Source of the DNA: Rhodoluna lacicola
GTDB lineage: Bacteria; Actinomycetota; Actinomycetes; Actinomycetales; Microbacteriaceae
Assembly: GCF_000699505.1 (NCBI RefSeq)
Contig: NZ_CP007490.1
Coordinates: 682,001 to 746,000, forward strand
DNA: 64,000 nt
Direction of reading: 5' to 3'
Positions 28,721 to 37,019 of this stretch are shown piece after piece (positions within the stretch are counted from its first letter, which is position 1; the number at the start of each line of letters is the position of its first letter). Under the pieces are notes generated by a model, which ran no database searches, was not told the origin of the DNA, and saw only the letters and a program-made list of their open reading frames with translations. The translations under genes were made by a program, and so were the position numbers.

Positions 28721-29301
28721 CGAGACAGGCCAAGGCTGGTTACGCCGGCAGGTAGATTTGGGAAACCAGACATGATGCAAACCAGGTCTTGCCAAGCTTC
28801 AAGGTGCGCCGCGGCATTTGTGTCAATTGGTGACCAAGAGGATCGGATTTCAAGTTCAGCATGGTCGCTTTGGTTGCTCAGCGCACCGTAGCCAGAAGAG
28901 ATTATGCGGGTTGCGGTTCCCGCTTCGGCGATAAATCGTGCGTTTCGATTTTGCAGCGCCTCCGTTAGCCAAGCCCAGGCCACATCAGAGATCTGCTCAT
29001 CGGCACCAATATCAGTTTCTAGTGGAGACTTTGCGAAAGTGATCACTCGAAAACGAGATTGCCAAGGCTCAGGTTCATCTTGGTCCCAAAGTAAGACGAA
29101 TCGACCGGTCCCTAGGTCTGAAGCCACATCAGTTGCCGAGGCGTCAACATTGGCAGAGAAGGCCACTTCGTACTTGGCTAGTTTCCCAGGCGCGGCTATC
29201 TGTTCGATAATCAATTCATCTCGAACACTTGCCGAGCGCAACGAATCCACCGCAAGTCTGAACTCGGCGGGGGCATCGCCCGGAATGTCAATCTCAATCA
29301 T
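28717..29301 (-). CDS. DUF3000 protein
   Basis: 194-residue soluble protein of the DUF3000 family, recognisable by FVLLWDQDEPEPWQSRFRV, DVAWAWLTEAL and LEIRSSWSP. It is almost always followed by rnd in actinobacteria, as here with a four-base overlap, so a shared RNA-related role is plausible but unproven. Start supported by a TAACCT hexamer seven bases upstream. Confidence 0.9.
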   Translation of the reverse strand: MIEIDIPGDAPAEFRLAVDSLRSASVRDELIIEQIAAPGKLAKYEVAFSANVDASATDVASDLGTGRFVLLWDQDEPEPWQSRFRVITFAKSPLETDIGADEQISDVAWAWLTEALQNRNARFIAEAGTATRIISSGYGALSNQSDHAELEIRSSWSPIDTNAAAHLEAWQDLVCIMSGFPNLPAGVTSLGLSR

Positions 29302-29308
29302 TGCCTAT

Positions 29309-29314
29309 AGGTTA
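29309..29314 (-). promoter_or_regulatory. -10 element of the DUF3000-rnd operon (near-leaderless)
   Basis: TAACCT on the minus strand, seven bases before the ATG at 29301. Confidence 0.5.
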
Positions 29315-29349
29315 TTTGCCTGCCGCGGATGCCGCCTGTAGCCACGCCG

Positions 29350-29976
29350 CTAGGCCGCTTTGAAGCCCCAGCGAGACACCAGGTTCGGACCGGCTACAAA
29401 GGCATCCTGCAGTTCGGCAGTGTCTGTTCTTGGCAAAACTTTAGCCAACATCGGTTTTAAGTCATCTGGACCAATTGATCCAAAATTCGAAATTGTGAGC
29501 ACTAGTTGTGAGTGGCTTGCGGTGGTGACCATTCGGCCTAGAGAACTCGTGCCACCCTCAAAAAGCATTGTGCTGAATCCTAATTCGTTTAGTTGCTGGC
29601 CTAGGTCATCGAAGTCGAGTTCGGCTGAATTGGGTTTTAGAAAGATATTTTTATGACTTCCAGGTTCTCTGATGGCTGGTAGATGCTCCAAAGTTTCAAG
29701 CTTCCGGGTGATAAAAGCTATCGGAGCGAACCTAGAGGCTCGGTAGTTTTCTGCTCTTGCGGTTCTTCCTGTGGTCACGATTAGTTCAGATTTTGATCTG
29801 AGTGCCAGCAGCAATTGAAGATCGGTGCTGTTGCTGATTGATTTTGACGTACCATCTCGGCCCACGGTGTTGCCGTCGGCATCAATCAACAATGAAGCCA
29901 ACCAACCCTGCCATTCAGGCAGTCGGGCGTAAAATTCGTTGAATTCTTGCCCTTTTGAAATTTGAAGATGGTCCAA
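29350..29976 (-). CDS. Dihydrofolate-reductase-fold (RibD C-terminal-like) reductase
   Basis: 208 residues with the RibD C-terminal/DHFR-like fold: SLLIDADGNTVGRDGTSKS at the cofactor-substrate site, VTTGRTARAENYR, and the NADPH-binding MLFEGGTSSLGRM. There is no N-terminal deaminase domain, so it is a stand-alone reductase; whether it acts on a riboflavin intermediate is unknown. TTG start directly after the sufE stop (TAGTTG), so translation depends on the upstream gene. Third gene of sseA-sufE-reductase. Confidence 0.78.
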   Translation of the reverse strand: MDHLQISKGQEFNEFYARLPEWQGWLASLLIDADGNTVGRDGTSKSISNSTDLQLLLALRSKSELIVTTGRTARAENYRASRFAPIAFITRKLETLEHLPAIREPGSHKNIFLKPNSAELDFDDLGQQLNELGFSTMLFEGGTSSLGRMVTTASHSQLVLTISNFGSIGPDDLKPMLAKVLPRTDTAELQDAFVAGPNLVSRWGFKAA

Positions 29977-30396
29977 CTACTGTTTCTCTCGCACTTGGCG
30001 TTTGATTCGAGCTAGCATTCCGCGCATGCCTCGGATTCGTAGCGGTGAAACTGCCTCGGTTAGGCCGATTTTAGAGGGAAAGTCGTCGTCAAAGGCTAGG
30101 GTTTCTTCAACTGACAAACCGTCCATCGCCGCTGAAAGAATCCCGGCGAAACCGCGGGTAGTTGGGGCTTCTGCTGGAGCGCTGAAAAACAGATTAACAA
30201 CGCCAGAGTTCACCTCGACAAAAAGGAAAATAGGAGATTGGCACTCCTCGACTCGCTCGAGTAAGTCCGGGTGATCAGCGTATCTTGAAGGCAGTTCAGG
30301 TAGTTGTTCGCTGAATTCGAGCAGCAGGTTAAGCCGATCCTGGAGACTAATCGAATTGAAATCTTCGATCAGAGTTTCGACCGATTCTCTTGGCAC
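29977..30396 (-). CDS. sufE: SufE-family sulfur acceptor
   Basis: 139-residue SufE-type protein. The sulfur-accepting cysteine is C52 in ERVEECQSPIFLFVEV; the C-terminal half contains ILSAAMDGLSVEETLAF. SufE proteins take persulfide sulfur from a donor enzyme, normally a SufS-type cysteine desulfurase. Here the co-transcribed donor candidate is the rhodanese SseA, and no desulfurase is in the window. GTG start at 30396, two bases after the sseA stop; an upstream in-frame start inside sseA is rejected. Confidence 0.88.
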   Translation of the reverse strand: MPRESVETLIEDFNSISLQDRLNLLLEFSEQLPELPSRYADHPDLLERVEECQSPIFLFVEVNSGVVNLFFSAPAEAPTTRGFAGILSAAMDGLSVEETLAFDDDFPSKIGLTEAVSPLRIRGMRGMLARIKRQVREKQ

Positions 30397-30398
30397 AG

Positions 30399-31301
30399 CT
30401 ACCTTGCTACCGGGGCTAGGCCAGGCTCTGCTCCCTTGGCGATTGGGACACCAACCAAACTGCCCCATTCAGTCCAAGACCCGTCATAGTTTCGAACATT
30501 CTTAAAGCCAAGAAGGTAGTTGAGGGCAAACCAGGTGTGGCTTGATCTCTCGCCAATACGGCAATAGGCAATCACGTCGTCCCCGGCCTTGAGGCCGGCA
30601 CCATCAAGGTAAACCTTTTCAAGTTCTTCTCGTGATTTGAATGCGCCGTCTTCGCCTACCGCCTTGGCCCAGGGGACTGAAGCAGCAGTTGGAATGTGGC
30701 CGCCACGCAGAGCACCTTCTTCAGGGTATGCAGGCATGTGGGTTCTCTCACCTGAATACTCCTCAGGCGATCGAACGTCGATAAGTGGGTTCCCAAAGTG
30801 CTTTAGCACGTCGTCTCTGAAGGCCCTAAGGGTTGAGTCGTCGCGCTTAACTACTGGGTAGTTGGCCGTGGTAATCGAGGGCTTCTCTTTGGTTAGCTCG
30901 CGTCCTTCGGCAATCCACTTATCGCGCCCACCATCTAGTAGACGCACATCGGGGTGACCATAAAGCTTGAAAACCCATAGTGCGTAGGAAGCCCACCAGT
31001 TTGACTTGTCGCCGTAGATTACGACTGTAGTCTCACGAGATATACCTTTGCTAGATAGAAGAGCCGCGAAAGCCTCGTCAGAAACGTAGTCTCGAAGAAT
31101 CGGATCGTTCAAGTCCGTGTGCCAGTCGATTTTTACAGCACCAGGAATGTGACCGGTTTCGTATAGAAGCACGTCCTCATCGGATTCAACTACCACTAGG
31201 CCATCCCTGCCAAGGTTTTTGCTGAGCCATTCAGTAGTCACCAGTACCTGAGGGTTTGCGTAACTCGCAATCTTTGGATCGTTGTCGAAGTCAATGCTCA
31301 T
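30399..31301 (-). CDS. sseA: Sulfurtransferase, SseA type (two rhodanese domains)
   Basis: Thiosulfate or 3-mercaptopyruvate sulfurtransferase. The N-terminal rhodanese domain (inactive, ~20-140) contains [18 protein letters not shown]; the C-terminal domain carries the active cysteine C247 in [12 protein letters not shown], the loop typical of actinobacterial SseA. 300 residues. First gene of the sseA-sufE-reductase operon. A GGAAGG lies rather far (about 13 bases) from the ATG. Confidence 0.93.
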   Translation of the reverse strand: MSIDFDNDPKIASYANPQVLVTTEWLSKNLGRDGLVVVESDEDVLLYETGHIPGAVKIDWHTDLNDPILRDYVSDEAFAALLSSKGISRETTVVIYGDKSNWWASYALWVFKLYGHPDVRLLDGGRDKWIAEGRELTKEKPSITTANYPVVKRDDSTLRAFRDDVLKHFGNPLIDVRSPEEYSGERTHMPAYPEEGALRGGHIPTAASVPWAKAVGEDGAFKSREELEKVYLDGAGLKAGDDVIAYCRIGERSSHTWFALNYLLGFKNVRNYDGSWTEWGSLVGVPIAKGAEPGLAPVAR

Positions 31302-31385
31302 TGGCTCGGTGATTCCTTCCGCTCATGTGTGTACCATCAAATAGGTTAACTGATGAACTTGAAACATCCAACGACAAGGTAATAA

Positions 31386-32387
31386 TTGGCAACTTTCCCA
31401 GGAGATTTTCGTTCGATTGTAACCTTGCAGCCCCAGGTGAGCACCAGCCAGCTGCTAGCAGAGCTTGTCCCACCAAGGGAATTTAGTCAGGCCACCTTTT
31501 CCACATACGTGCCCCACACTGAGTTTCCAAGCCAATCCCAAGCACGCGACAAAGCCAAAGCATTTGCTGAAGGCAAGGGAAGTAGAAAGCTTTTTGGGCG
31601 TTCCGAGTCAGAGTCCGTTGGAATTTACCTTGATGGTGGCTTTGGTGTAGGGAAGACCCACCTATTGGCCTCAATTTGGCACACGTTTAGAGGTAAAAAG
31701 GCATTTGGGAGCTTCATTTCATATACCAGCCTGATTGGCGCTCTGGGTTTTGCCGAGGCAATAGTAGCCCTCTCAAGATTTGAATTAATTTGCATCGATG
31801 AATTTGAATTGGATGATCCAGGCGACACCATGATGATGTCCCGACTTATCAATGAGTTGTCTGCAAAAGGAATTAAGTTTGCCGCCACGAGTAATACCCC
31901 GCCTAACGCCCTGGGTGAAGGAAGGTTCGCAGCAGCTGATTTTCAACGTGAGATTCATGGCATTGCAGACAAATTTCAGATGTTGCGAATTGACGGTGAA
32001 GACCATCGACATCGACCGATTGAACAGGTAGGTAAGGCTTATTCGGCTAGTGAGATGGAGATTTGGTTAGCCGGTTGTCAGAAGGCGGCCACCGCTCTGG
32101 ACGAATTTGACGCAGTTCTTAAGCACCTTTCCACCATCCACCCCTCACGCTATGGGCGGTTGCTTGAAGGTATTGAAGCTCTGGGCCTAGTGAACTGCCA
32201 TGTTCTTGATAATCAAGTCGACGCTCTGCGTTTTGTGGCTTTCGTCGACCGTGCTTACGAGGCACAACTCAAGATTCGCGCCACTGGTACGCCACTGACG
32301 GAAGTATTTTCGGCAAGCTATCTTTCCGGTGGATATCGAAAAAAGTATCTGCGAGCCGTTTCTCGACTGGGTGCAATGACCGAGTAG
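31386..32387 (+). CDS. zapE: Cell division protein ZapE (AFG1-like ATPase)
   Basis: AAA-type ATPase of the ZapE/AFG1 family. Walker A is GGFGVGKTH, Walker B is LICIDEFELDDPGDT, and the arginine-bearing sensor segment ADFQREIHGIADKFQ follows. 333 residues. TTG start with AAGG six bases upstream. Divergent from sseA. In E. coli ZapE associates with the Z ring; the role in actinobacteria is less clear. Confidence 0.88.
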   Translation: MATFPGDFRSIVTLQPQVSTSQLLAELVPPREFSQATFSTYVPHTEFPSQSQARDKAKAFAEGKGSRKLFGRSESESVGIYLDGGFGVGKTHLLASIWHTFRGKKAFGSFISYTSLIGALGFAEAIVALSRFELICIDEFELDDPGDTMMMSRLINELSAKGIKFAATSNTPPNALGEGRFAAADFQREIHGIADKFQMLRIDGEDHRHRPIEQVGKAYSASEMEIWLAGCQKAATALDEFDAVLKHLSTIHPSRYGRLLEGIEALGLVNCHVLDNQVDALRFVAFVDRAYEAQLKIRATGTPLTEVFSASYLSGGYRKKYLRAVSRLGAMTE

Positions 32388-32395
32388 AAACATCT

Positions 32396-32455
32396 TTTAC
32401 AAACACGAAACATTTGTGGTCTAGAACCGAAACTTTCTTCGTGGAAACTCAAAAC
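32396..32455 (+). promoter_or_regulatory. GlnR-like operator array upstream of amt1
   Basis: TTTAC-n6-GAAAC (32396-32411), GGTCT-n6-GAAAC (32418-32433) and CGTGG-n6-AAAAC (32440-32455) follow one another with six-base spacers, so the GAAAC boxes repeat every 22 bases. This is the layout of actinobacterial GlnR operators (gTnAC-n6-GaAAC repeats) and lies about 55-110 bases before an ammonium transporter. The first half-site fits best; the a-sites of the others are poor. Confidence 0.5.
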
Positions 32456-32508
32456 AGTAGCCGGACTCCTTCTGGCAACTATTTGTTTTCTTAGAGAGAG
32501 GTAAACAA

Positions 32509-33777
32509 GTGGATCAAGGCAACACTGCATTTGTGCTCATTTCCGCAGCACTGGTTCTACTAATGACGCCCGGCTTGGCGTTTTTCTACGGTGGCATGGT
32601 AAAGGCCAAGAGCGTTGTGAGCATGATGATGCTCAGCTTCGGCTCGCTAGGGCTCATTGCCGTGTTATGGGTTCTTTACGGATACGCCATTTCATTTTCA
32701 AACGCAGGCACAAGTACATTTTTTGGTATCGACGGCTGGTTTGGAATTGATACCTCATTCCTGGGCCTAACCGCTCAAGTTGCTGACGCGGCTGATCCTG
32801 CTGGTGCTTTCCCAAGCATGGCCTTTGTCGCCTTTCAAGCAACCTTCGCAATCATCACAGTTGCCCTGATCTCTGGAGCAATTGCAGACCGCGCCAAATT
32901 CGGCGCTTGGATGGTATTTGCAGGCGTATGGGCGACCGTGGTTTACTTCCCAGTTGCAAACTGGGTATTCAACTTCACGCTTGAAGATGGAAAAGTAGTT
33001 GATGGCGGTTGGATTGTTTATGGACTCGGTGTTATCGACTTTGCCGGTGGCACCGCAGTGCACATCAACGCCGGTGCAGCCGGTTTGGCCCTAGCAATTG
33101 TGTTGGGAAAGCGTTTTGGTTTCAGCAAAGGTATAACTCAGCCCCACAACGTACCGCTGACTTTGCTTGGTGTTGCATTGCTTTGGTTTGGTTGGTTCGG
33201 TTTCAATGCAGGCTCTGAACTTGCTGCTGATGGAATTGCGGCAATCGCGTTTATCAACACTCTTGCAGCTCCTGCCGCTGCGATGCTTGGTTGGATCATG
33301 GTTGAAAAGTTCAAGCATGGCAAAGCAACTTCTATTGGTGCCGGTTCAGGCGCCATCGCTGGATTAGTTGCAGTGACTCCAGCGTGTGCAGTTCTTGATC
33401 CCGTCTATGCGATCTTGCTTGGGCTAGTTGCCGGAGCTCTTTGTGCTCTTGCCGTTGATCTGAAGTTCTCGTTTGGCTTCGACGACTCGCTTGACGTTGT
33501 AGGAATTCACTTGGTTGGAGGAATCGTCGGAACTCTATGGATCGGTATTTTTGGAAATGGCGTAGGAGTCGCATTCGGAAACGGATGGCACCAATTCGCT
33601 ATGCAGGCACTTGGAGCCGGCGCCGTACTTGTTTACAGCTTCGTTCTGGCGTTGATCATTGGTTTCGTGATTGAGAAGACAATCGGATTCCGAGTTAAAG
33701 CTCAAGATGAAATTGCAGGTATCGACACTGTGGTTCACGGTGAAGAAGCTTATGCTTTTGGCGCAGACCGCGGCTAG
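32509..33777 (+). CDS. amt: Ammonium transporter Amt (twin-His type)
   Basis: Eleven-segment Amt/Rh channel-transporter for ammonium, 422 residues. Conserved parts: LMTPGLAFFYGGMV in TM1, the first pore histidine H185 in GGTAVHINAG, FNAGSELAADG, and the second pore histidine in DDSLDVVGIHLVGG. GTG start with GAGAGG upstream. A terminator follows and then a second Amt gene. No glnB/glnK gene is nearby. Probably nitrogen-regulated through the upstream GlnR-like repeats (inference). Confidence 0.95.
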   Translation: MDQGNTAFVLISAALVLLMTPGLAFFYGGMVKAKSVVSMMMLSFGSLGLIAVLWVLYGYAISFSNAGTSTFFGIDGWFGIDTSFLGLTAQVADAADPAGAFPSMAFVAFQATFAIITVALISGAIADRAKFGAWMVFAGVWATVVYFPVANWVFNFTLEDGKVVDGGWIVYGLGVIDFAGGTAVHINAGAAGLALAIVLGKRFGFSKGITQPHNVPLTLLGVALLWFGWFGFNAGSELAADGIAAIAFINTLAAPAAAMLGWIMVEKFKHGKATSIGAGSGAIAGLVAVTPACAVLDPVYAILLGLVAGALCALAVDLKFSFGFDDSLDVVGIHLVGGIVGTLWIGIFGNGVGVAFGNGWHQFAMQALGAGAVLVYSFVLALIIGFVIEKTIGFRVKAQDEIAGIDTVVHGEEAYAFGADRG

Positions 33778-33793
33778 AAAGTAATCGCCAAGG

Positions 33794-33819
33794 GGAGGAG
33801 CTTTCGGGCTCCTCCTTTT
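33794..33819 (+). terminator. Rho-independent terminator between the two amt genes
   Basis: GGAGGAGC-tttcgg-GCTCCTCC followed by TTTT. Eight-base perfect GC-rich stem with a short T-tract; likely partial or full termination before amt2. Confidence 0.8.
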
Positions 33820-33840
33820 GGTGTGTTTGAAGGGAAGACA

Positions 33841-35118
33841 ATGACTCATCAGGATACGACCATGTTCCTAATAATCTGCTCGGCCATGGTTTTGTTCATG
33901 ACCCCCGGGCTCGCATTTTTTTACGGGGGACTTGTCCGCGCCTCTAGCGTGGTCTCAATGATGATGATGAGTTTTGGGTCATTGGCTCTCATTGCTGTTA
34001 TGTGGGTTGTCTTTGGTTATGCGGTGTCTTTCGGAGCGGCTGGTTCTGGGAGCTTCGTTGGTCTCGATGGTGTGATCGGTATTGATTTAGACAAGATCTT
34101 TTTGGCCGATGCAATTGCGCAAGCCAAGGCTGGGGATGGCTTTAATCTTGCCTTTGCAGGTTTCCAAGGCACGTTTGCGATTATTACCGTCGCACTCATT
34201 TCTGGCGCAATCGCAGACCGGGCGAAGTTTGGTTCATGGATGCTTTTCGGTGCGCTATGGGCGTGCGTGGTGTACTTCCCTGTAGCCGGTTGGGTATTTA
34301 ATTCTTCGGTCACAGACGGCAAGGTCACCGACGGTGGTTGGCTGGTTTACAACATCGGAGTCTTGGACTTCGCCGGTGGAACCGTAGTCGAAATCGCTTC
34401 AGGTGCATCAGCACTAGCGTTATCTCTCGTTGTCGGAAAACGTTTTGGTTTCACCAAGGGCATGCATGCGCCACACAATGTGCCGCTGACCTTGATTGGA
34501 GCCGCAATTTTGTGGTTCGGCTGGTTTGGCTTCAATGCTGGTTCCGAGCTCGCTGCTGACGGTGTGGCCGCCCTAGCTTTTATGAACACACTCGCGGCGC
34601 CTGTTGGGGCAATGCTTAGTTGGATTGCCTACGAACAAATTGCGCACAAGAAACCTACTTCGGTTGGTGCTGCTTCTGGCGCCGTTGCTGGTTTGGTTGC
34701 GATCACGCCTTCCTGTGCTTTTCTAACTCCTGTCTTTGCTTTGCTTCTGGGTTTGATTGTTGGCGTGACCTGTGCCTTGGCTATCGAGCTGAAATACCTG
34801 CTTGGTTTCGATGACTCTCTTGATGTAGTTGGTATTCACCTAGTTGGTGGGCTTGTCGGCACCCTTTACATTGGACTCTTTGGTAATGGGGTTGGGGCGT
34901 TCTTTGGTTTTGGTTTTGAGCAGCTCGGAAAGCAGGCAATTGGTGCAGTCGTTGTCTTGGTATTTTCATTTACCGCTTCGTATCTAATCGGTTGGCTGAT
35001 TCAGAAAACTATTGGATTCAGAGTGACCAGCACCGATGAAATCGCCGGCGTTGATCGCGTTTTGCACGGAGAAACCGCTTACTCAGAGGCAGATCCAAGA
35101 TGGTCTTGGCGCGGCTGA
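33841..35118 (+). CDS. amt: Ammonium transporter Amt, second copy, with Glu at the first pore-histidine site
   Basis: 425 residues, closely similar to its upstream neighbour along the whole length, so the two arose by tandem duplication. The pore position equivalent to H185 of the first copy is E184 (GGTVVEIASG, codon at 34390-34392), while the second pore histidine (VVGIHLVGG) is kept. Fungal Mep1/Mep3 also carry Glu at the first site. The start is the ATG at 33841 with GAAGGGAAG upstream; a GTG at 33823 is rejected. No clear own promoter is visible after the terminator. Confidence 0.94.
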   Translation: MTHQDTTMFLIICSAMVLFMTPGLAFFYGGLVRASSVVSMMMMSFGSLALIAVMWVVFGYAVSFGAAGSGSFVGLDGVIGIDLDKIFLADAIAQAKAGDGFNLAFAGFQGTFAIITVALISGAIADRAKFGSWMLFGALWACVVYFPVAGWVFNSSVTDGKVTDGGWLVYNIGVLDFAGGTVVEIASGASALALSLVVGKRFGFTKGMHAPHNVPLTLIGAAILWFGWFGFNAGSELAADGVAALAFMNTLAAPVGAMLSWIAYEQIAHKKPTSVGAASGAVAGLVAITPSCAFLTPVFALLLGLIVGVTCALAIELKYLLGFDDSLDVVGIHLVGGLVGTLYIGLFGNGVGAFFGFGFEQLGKQAIGAVVVLVFSFTASYLIGWLIQKTIGFRVTSTDEIAGVDRVLHGETAYSEADPRWSWRG

Positions 35119-35135
35119 TTTCGCGCGTTTGAAGT

Positions 35136-35164
35136 TTGCCAAGGGCAAAAATTTCGGTTAGAGT
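35136..35164 (+). promoter_or_regulatory. Promoter of the tRNA operon
   Basis: -35 TTGCCA (35136-35141), 17-base spacer, -10 TAGAGT (35159-35164), about 25 bases before the first tRNA. This is the best two-box promoter in the window. Confidence 0.8.
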
Positions 35165-35188
35165 AGCCAAGTCTTGGAAACAAGACGC

Positions 35189-35261
35189 GCGGATGTGGCT
35201 CAGTTGGTAGAGCACAACCTTGCCAAGGTTGGGGTCGCGAGTTCGAATCTCGTCATCCGCT
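35189..35261 (+). tRNA. tRNA-Gly (anticodon GCC)
   Basis: 73-base cloverleaf: acceptor GCGGATG pairs with CATCCGC, discriminator T, anticodon GCC in the loop CTTGCCAAG, and T-loop GTTCGAATC. The 3' CCA is not encoded. Confidence 0.97.
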
Positions 35262-35291
35262 CGCATTAGGGCGTAAGCCTCGCAAAAGCAT

Positions 35292-35366
35292 GGTGGAGTG
35301 GCTGAGCGGCCCAAAGCAACAGCCTGCAAAGCTGTAAACCCACGGGTTCAAATCCCGTCTCCACCT
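35292..35366 (+). tRNA. tRNA-Cys (anticodon GCA)
   Basis: 75-base cloverleaf: acceptor GGTGGAG pairs with CTCCACC, anticodon GCA in CCTGCAAAG, T-loop GGTTCAAATCC. Discriminator T is followed by CC then A, so no CCA end is encoded in register. Confidence 0.95.
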
Positions 35367-35410
35367 CCAAGGAATTTCTCAATTGCATTGGGAGATTTGC
35401 AGCAAAGTAC

Positions 35411-35482
35411 GGTCGATTGGCGCAGCGGTAGCGCACTTCCTTGACATGGAAGGGGTCACTGGTTCGATCCCAGTATCGACCA
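35411..35482 (+). tRNA. tRNA-Val (anticodon GAC)
   Basis: 72-base cloverleaf: acceptor GGTCGAT pairs with ATCGACC, discriminator A, anticodon GAC in CTTGACATG, T-loop GGTTCGATCC. Third gene of the Gly-Cys-Val operon. Confidence 0.96.
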
Positions 35483-35483
35483 C

Positions 35484-35518
35484 AAAAATACCCCGGATAA
35501 TCCGGGGTATTTTTTTTA
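35484..35518. terminator. Strong terminator shared by the tRNA operon and mqo
   Basis: AAAATACCCCGGA-taa-TCCGGGGTATTTT followed by further T on the plus strand, and preceded by a run of A that serves the minus strand. It ends the tRNA operon and overlaps the mqo stop codon. Confidence 0.92.
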
Positions 35519-36994
35519 CTTAATTTTCAGAGTCTTCGCTGTCGACTCCAATGATGCTTTTGCCTTTTTCGCATCGGCCGACAGCTTGCTTCCGTAGCTC
35601 GGAACTAGTTTCTGAATCCGCTTTTTCAGATCCGGAATTCCAGCACTGAAACTTCTATCTAGAACTTCCAGCATGACGAAGACAGCCGTGGACGCGCCTG
35701 GCGAAGCACCTAACAGCCCAGAGATAGATCCGTCGTGGGAGGTAATCACTTCAGTTCCAAACTGGAGAACACCGCCCTTGACTTTGTCTCTCTTGATAAC
35801 CTGCGCACGTTGACCTGCGTTCAGCAACTCCCAATCTTCGGGGCTTGCGGTTGGCATGAAATCTTTGAGGGCGTCGAACTTCTTTGCCTTGGTCTTTAGT
35901 AATTCACCAACCAAATAGCGAATCAGTGAAAAATTTGTAAGTGCTACTGACAAATAAGGAATTAGATTGGACGGTCTTAGCGATGCCGGAAGATCAAAGA
36001 TGCTTCCGTTTTTAAGGAACTTTGGGTTTGCGGTCGCATAGGGCCCAAACAGCAACGAAGCTTTGCCATCGACCACGCGTTTATCGAGGTGAGGTACAGA
36101 CATCGGGGGTGCGCCAACCGATGCTTGGCTATAAACCTTTGCAGAATGCTGTTCAACAAGTTTTGGGTTTGAGGTGCGCAACCACTGACCCCCAACTGGG
36201 AATGTGCCGTAGCCCCGCGCCTCGGCAATGCCAGATTTCTGTAGCAGCTTTAGGGCCCAGCCACCGGCGCCAACAAAAACAAACTTGGCGTTCACATAGT
36301 CAGTCTCTGAGGTCTCAAGGTTTCTTACGGTTAGATTCCACGAACCATCAGAGTTGCGGTTCAGGTCCTTTACCTCGGCATTTGCTTGAAAATTTGCATT
36401 ATTTCTTTTCAAAAACTCAAACATTTGTCTAGTTACTGACCCAAAGTCAACATCGGTGCCCGATTCAACCCGGGTTGCCGCGATTGGTTGATCGCTCTTG
36501 CGACCCTTAATCAGAAGCGGTGCCCAAGATTCGATGACTTTTGGGTCATCCGAAAACTCGATACCTGCAAATAGGGGCTCATCCTTAAGTACCTCAAAGC
36601 GACGACGCAAGTAGTCGACATCCTTAGCGCCCCTGACGAAGGAAATGTGTGGAGTGGAATTTATGAACGATGACGGATCGCCCAGAGCACCGATTTCAAC
36701 AAGATGTGACCAAAATTGTCTACTCAACTGAAATTGCTCGTTGATTGCAATTGCCTTAGCCGGATTAGGTAGTGACCCGTCCTTTGAATCCGGCATGTAG
36801 TTCAGTTCGCAGAGCGCAGCATGACCGGTACCCGCGTTATTCCAAGGATTGCTGCTTTCTTGAGCCGGGGCATCAAGGCGTTCGAATACTTGAATAGAAA
36901 TTTCCGGTTTGACCAGTTTAAGAAGCGTTCCAAGGGTGGCACTCATTATTCCGCCACCGATAAGAGCTACGTCGAAACTTTTTGTTGAATTCAC
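35516..36994 (-). CDS. mqo: Malate:quinone oxidoreductase
   Basis: Membrane-associated FAD enzyme oxidising malate to oxaloacetate with quinone as acceptor; it can replace or supplement malate dehydrogenase. FAD motif DVALIGGGIMSATLG at the N-terminus, then NPWNNAGTGHAALCELNYMP, GAGGWALKLLQKSG and GASPGASTAVFVML. With the GTG start at 36994 the protein is 492 residues. The upstream ATG at 37054 would add a 20-residue tail and is rejected because TATGCT lies six bases before the GTG. Confidence 0.94.
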   Translation of the reverse strand: MNSTKSFDVALIGGGIMSATLGTLLKLVKPEISIQVFERLDAPAQESSNPWNNAGTGHAALCELNYMPDSKDGSLPNPAKAIAINEQFQLSRQFWSHLVEIGALGDPSSFINSTPHISFVRGAKDVDYLRRRFEVLKDEPLFAGIEFSDDPKVIESWAPLLIKGRKSDQPIAATRVESGTDVDFGSVTRQMFEFLKRNNANFQANAEVKDLNRNSDGSWNLTVRNLETSETDYVNAKFVFVGAGGWALKLLQKSGIAEARGYGTFPVGGQWLRTSNPKLVEQHSAKVYSQASVGAPPMSVPHLDKRVVDGKASLLFGPYATANPKFLKNGSIFDLPASLRPSNLIPYLSVALTNFSLIRYLVGELLKTKAKKFDALKDFMPTASPEDWELLNAGQRAQVIKRDKVKGGVLQFGTEVITSHDGSISGLLGASPGASTAVFVMLEVLDRSFSAGIPDLKKRIQKLVPSYGSKLSADAKKAKASLESTAKTLKIK

Positions 36995-37000
36995 TTGAAC

Positions 37001-37006
37001 AGCATA
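37001..37006 (-). promoter_or_regulatory. -10 element of mqo (leaderless type)
   Basis: TATGCT on the minus strand, then GTTCAA and the GTG at 36994. Confidence 0.6.
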
Positions 37007-37019
37007 ACTTGACTGGTAA

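Noticed and set aside
35018-35329. Minus-strand frame across the tRNA genes
   Set aside because: It is the antisense of tRNA-Gly and part of tRNA-Cys, with no homology or start signal.
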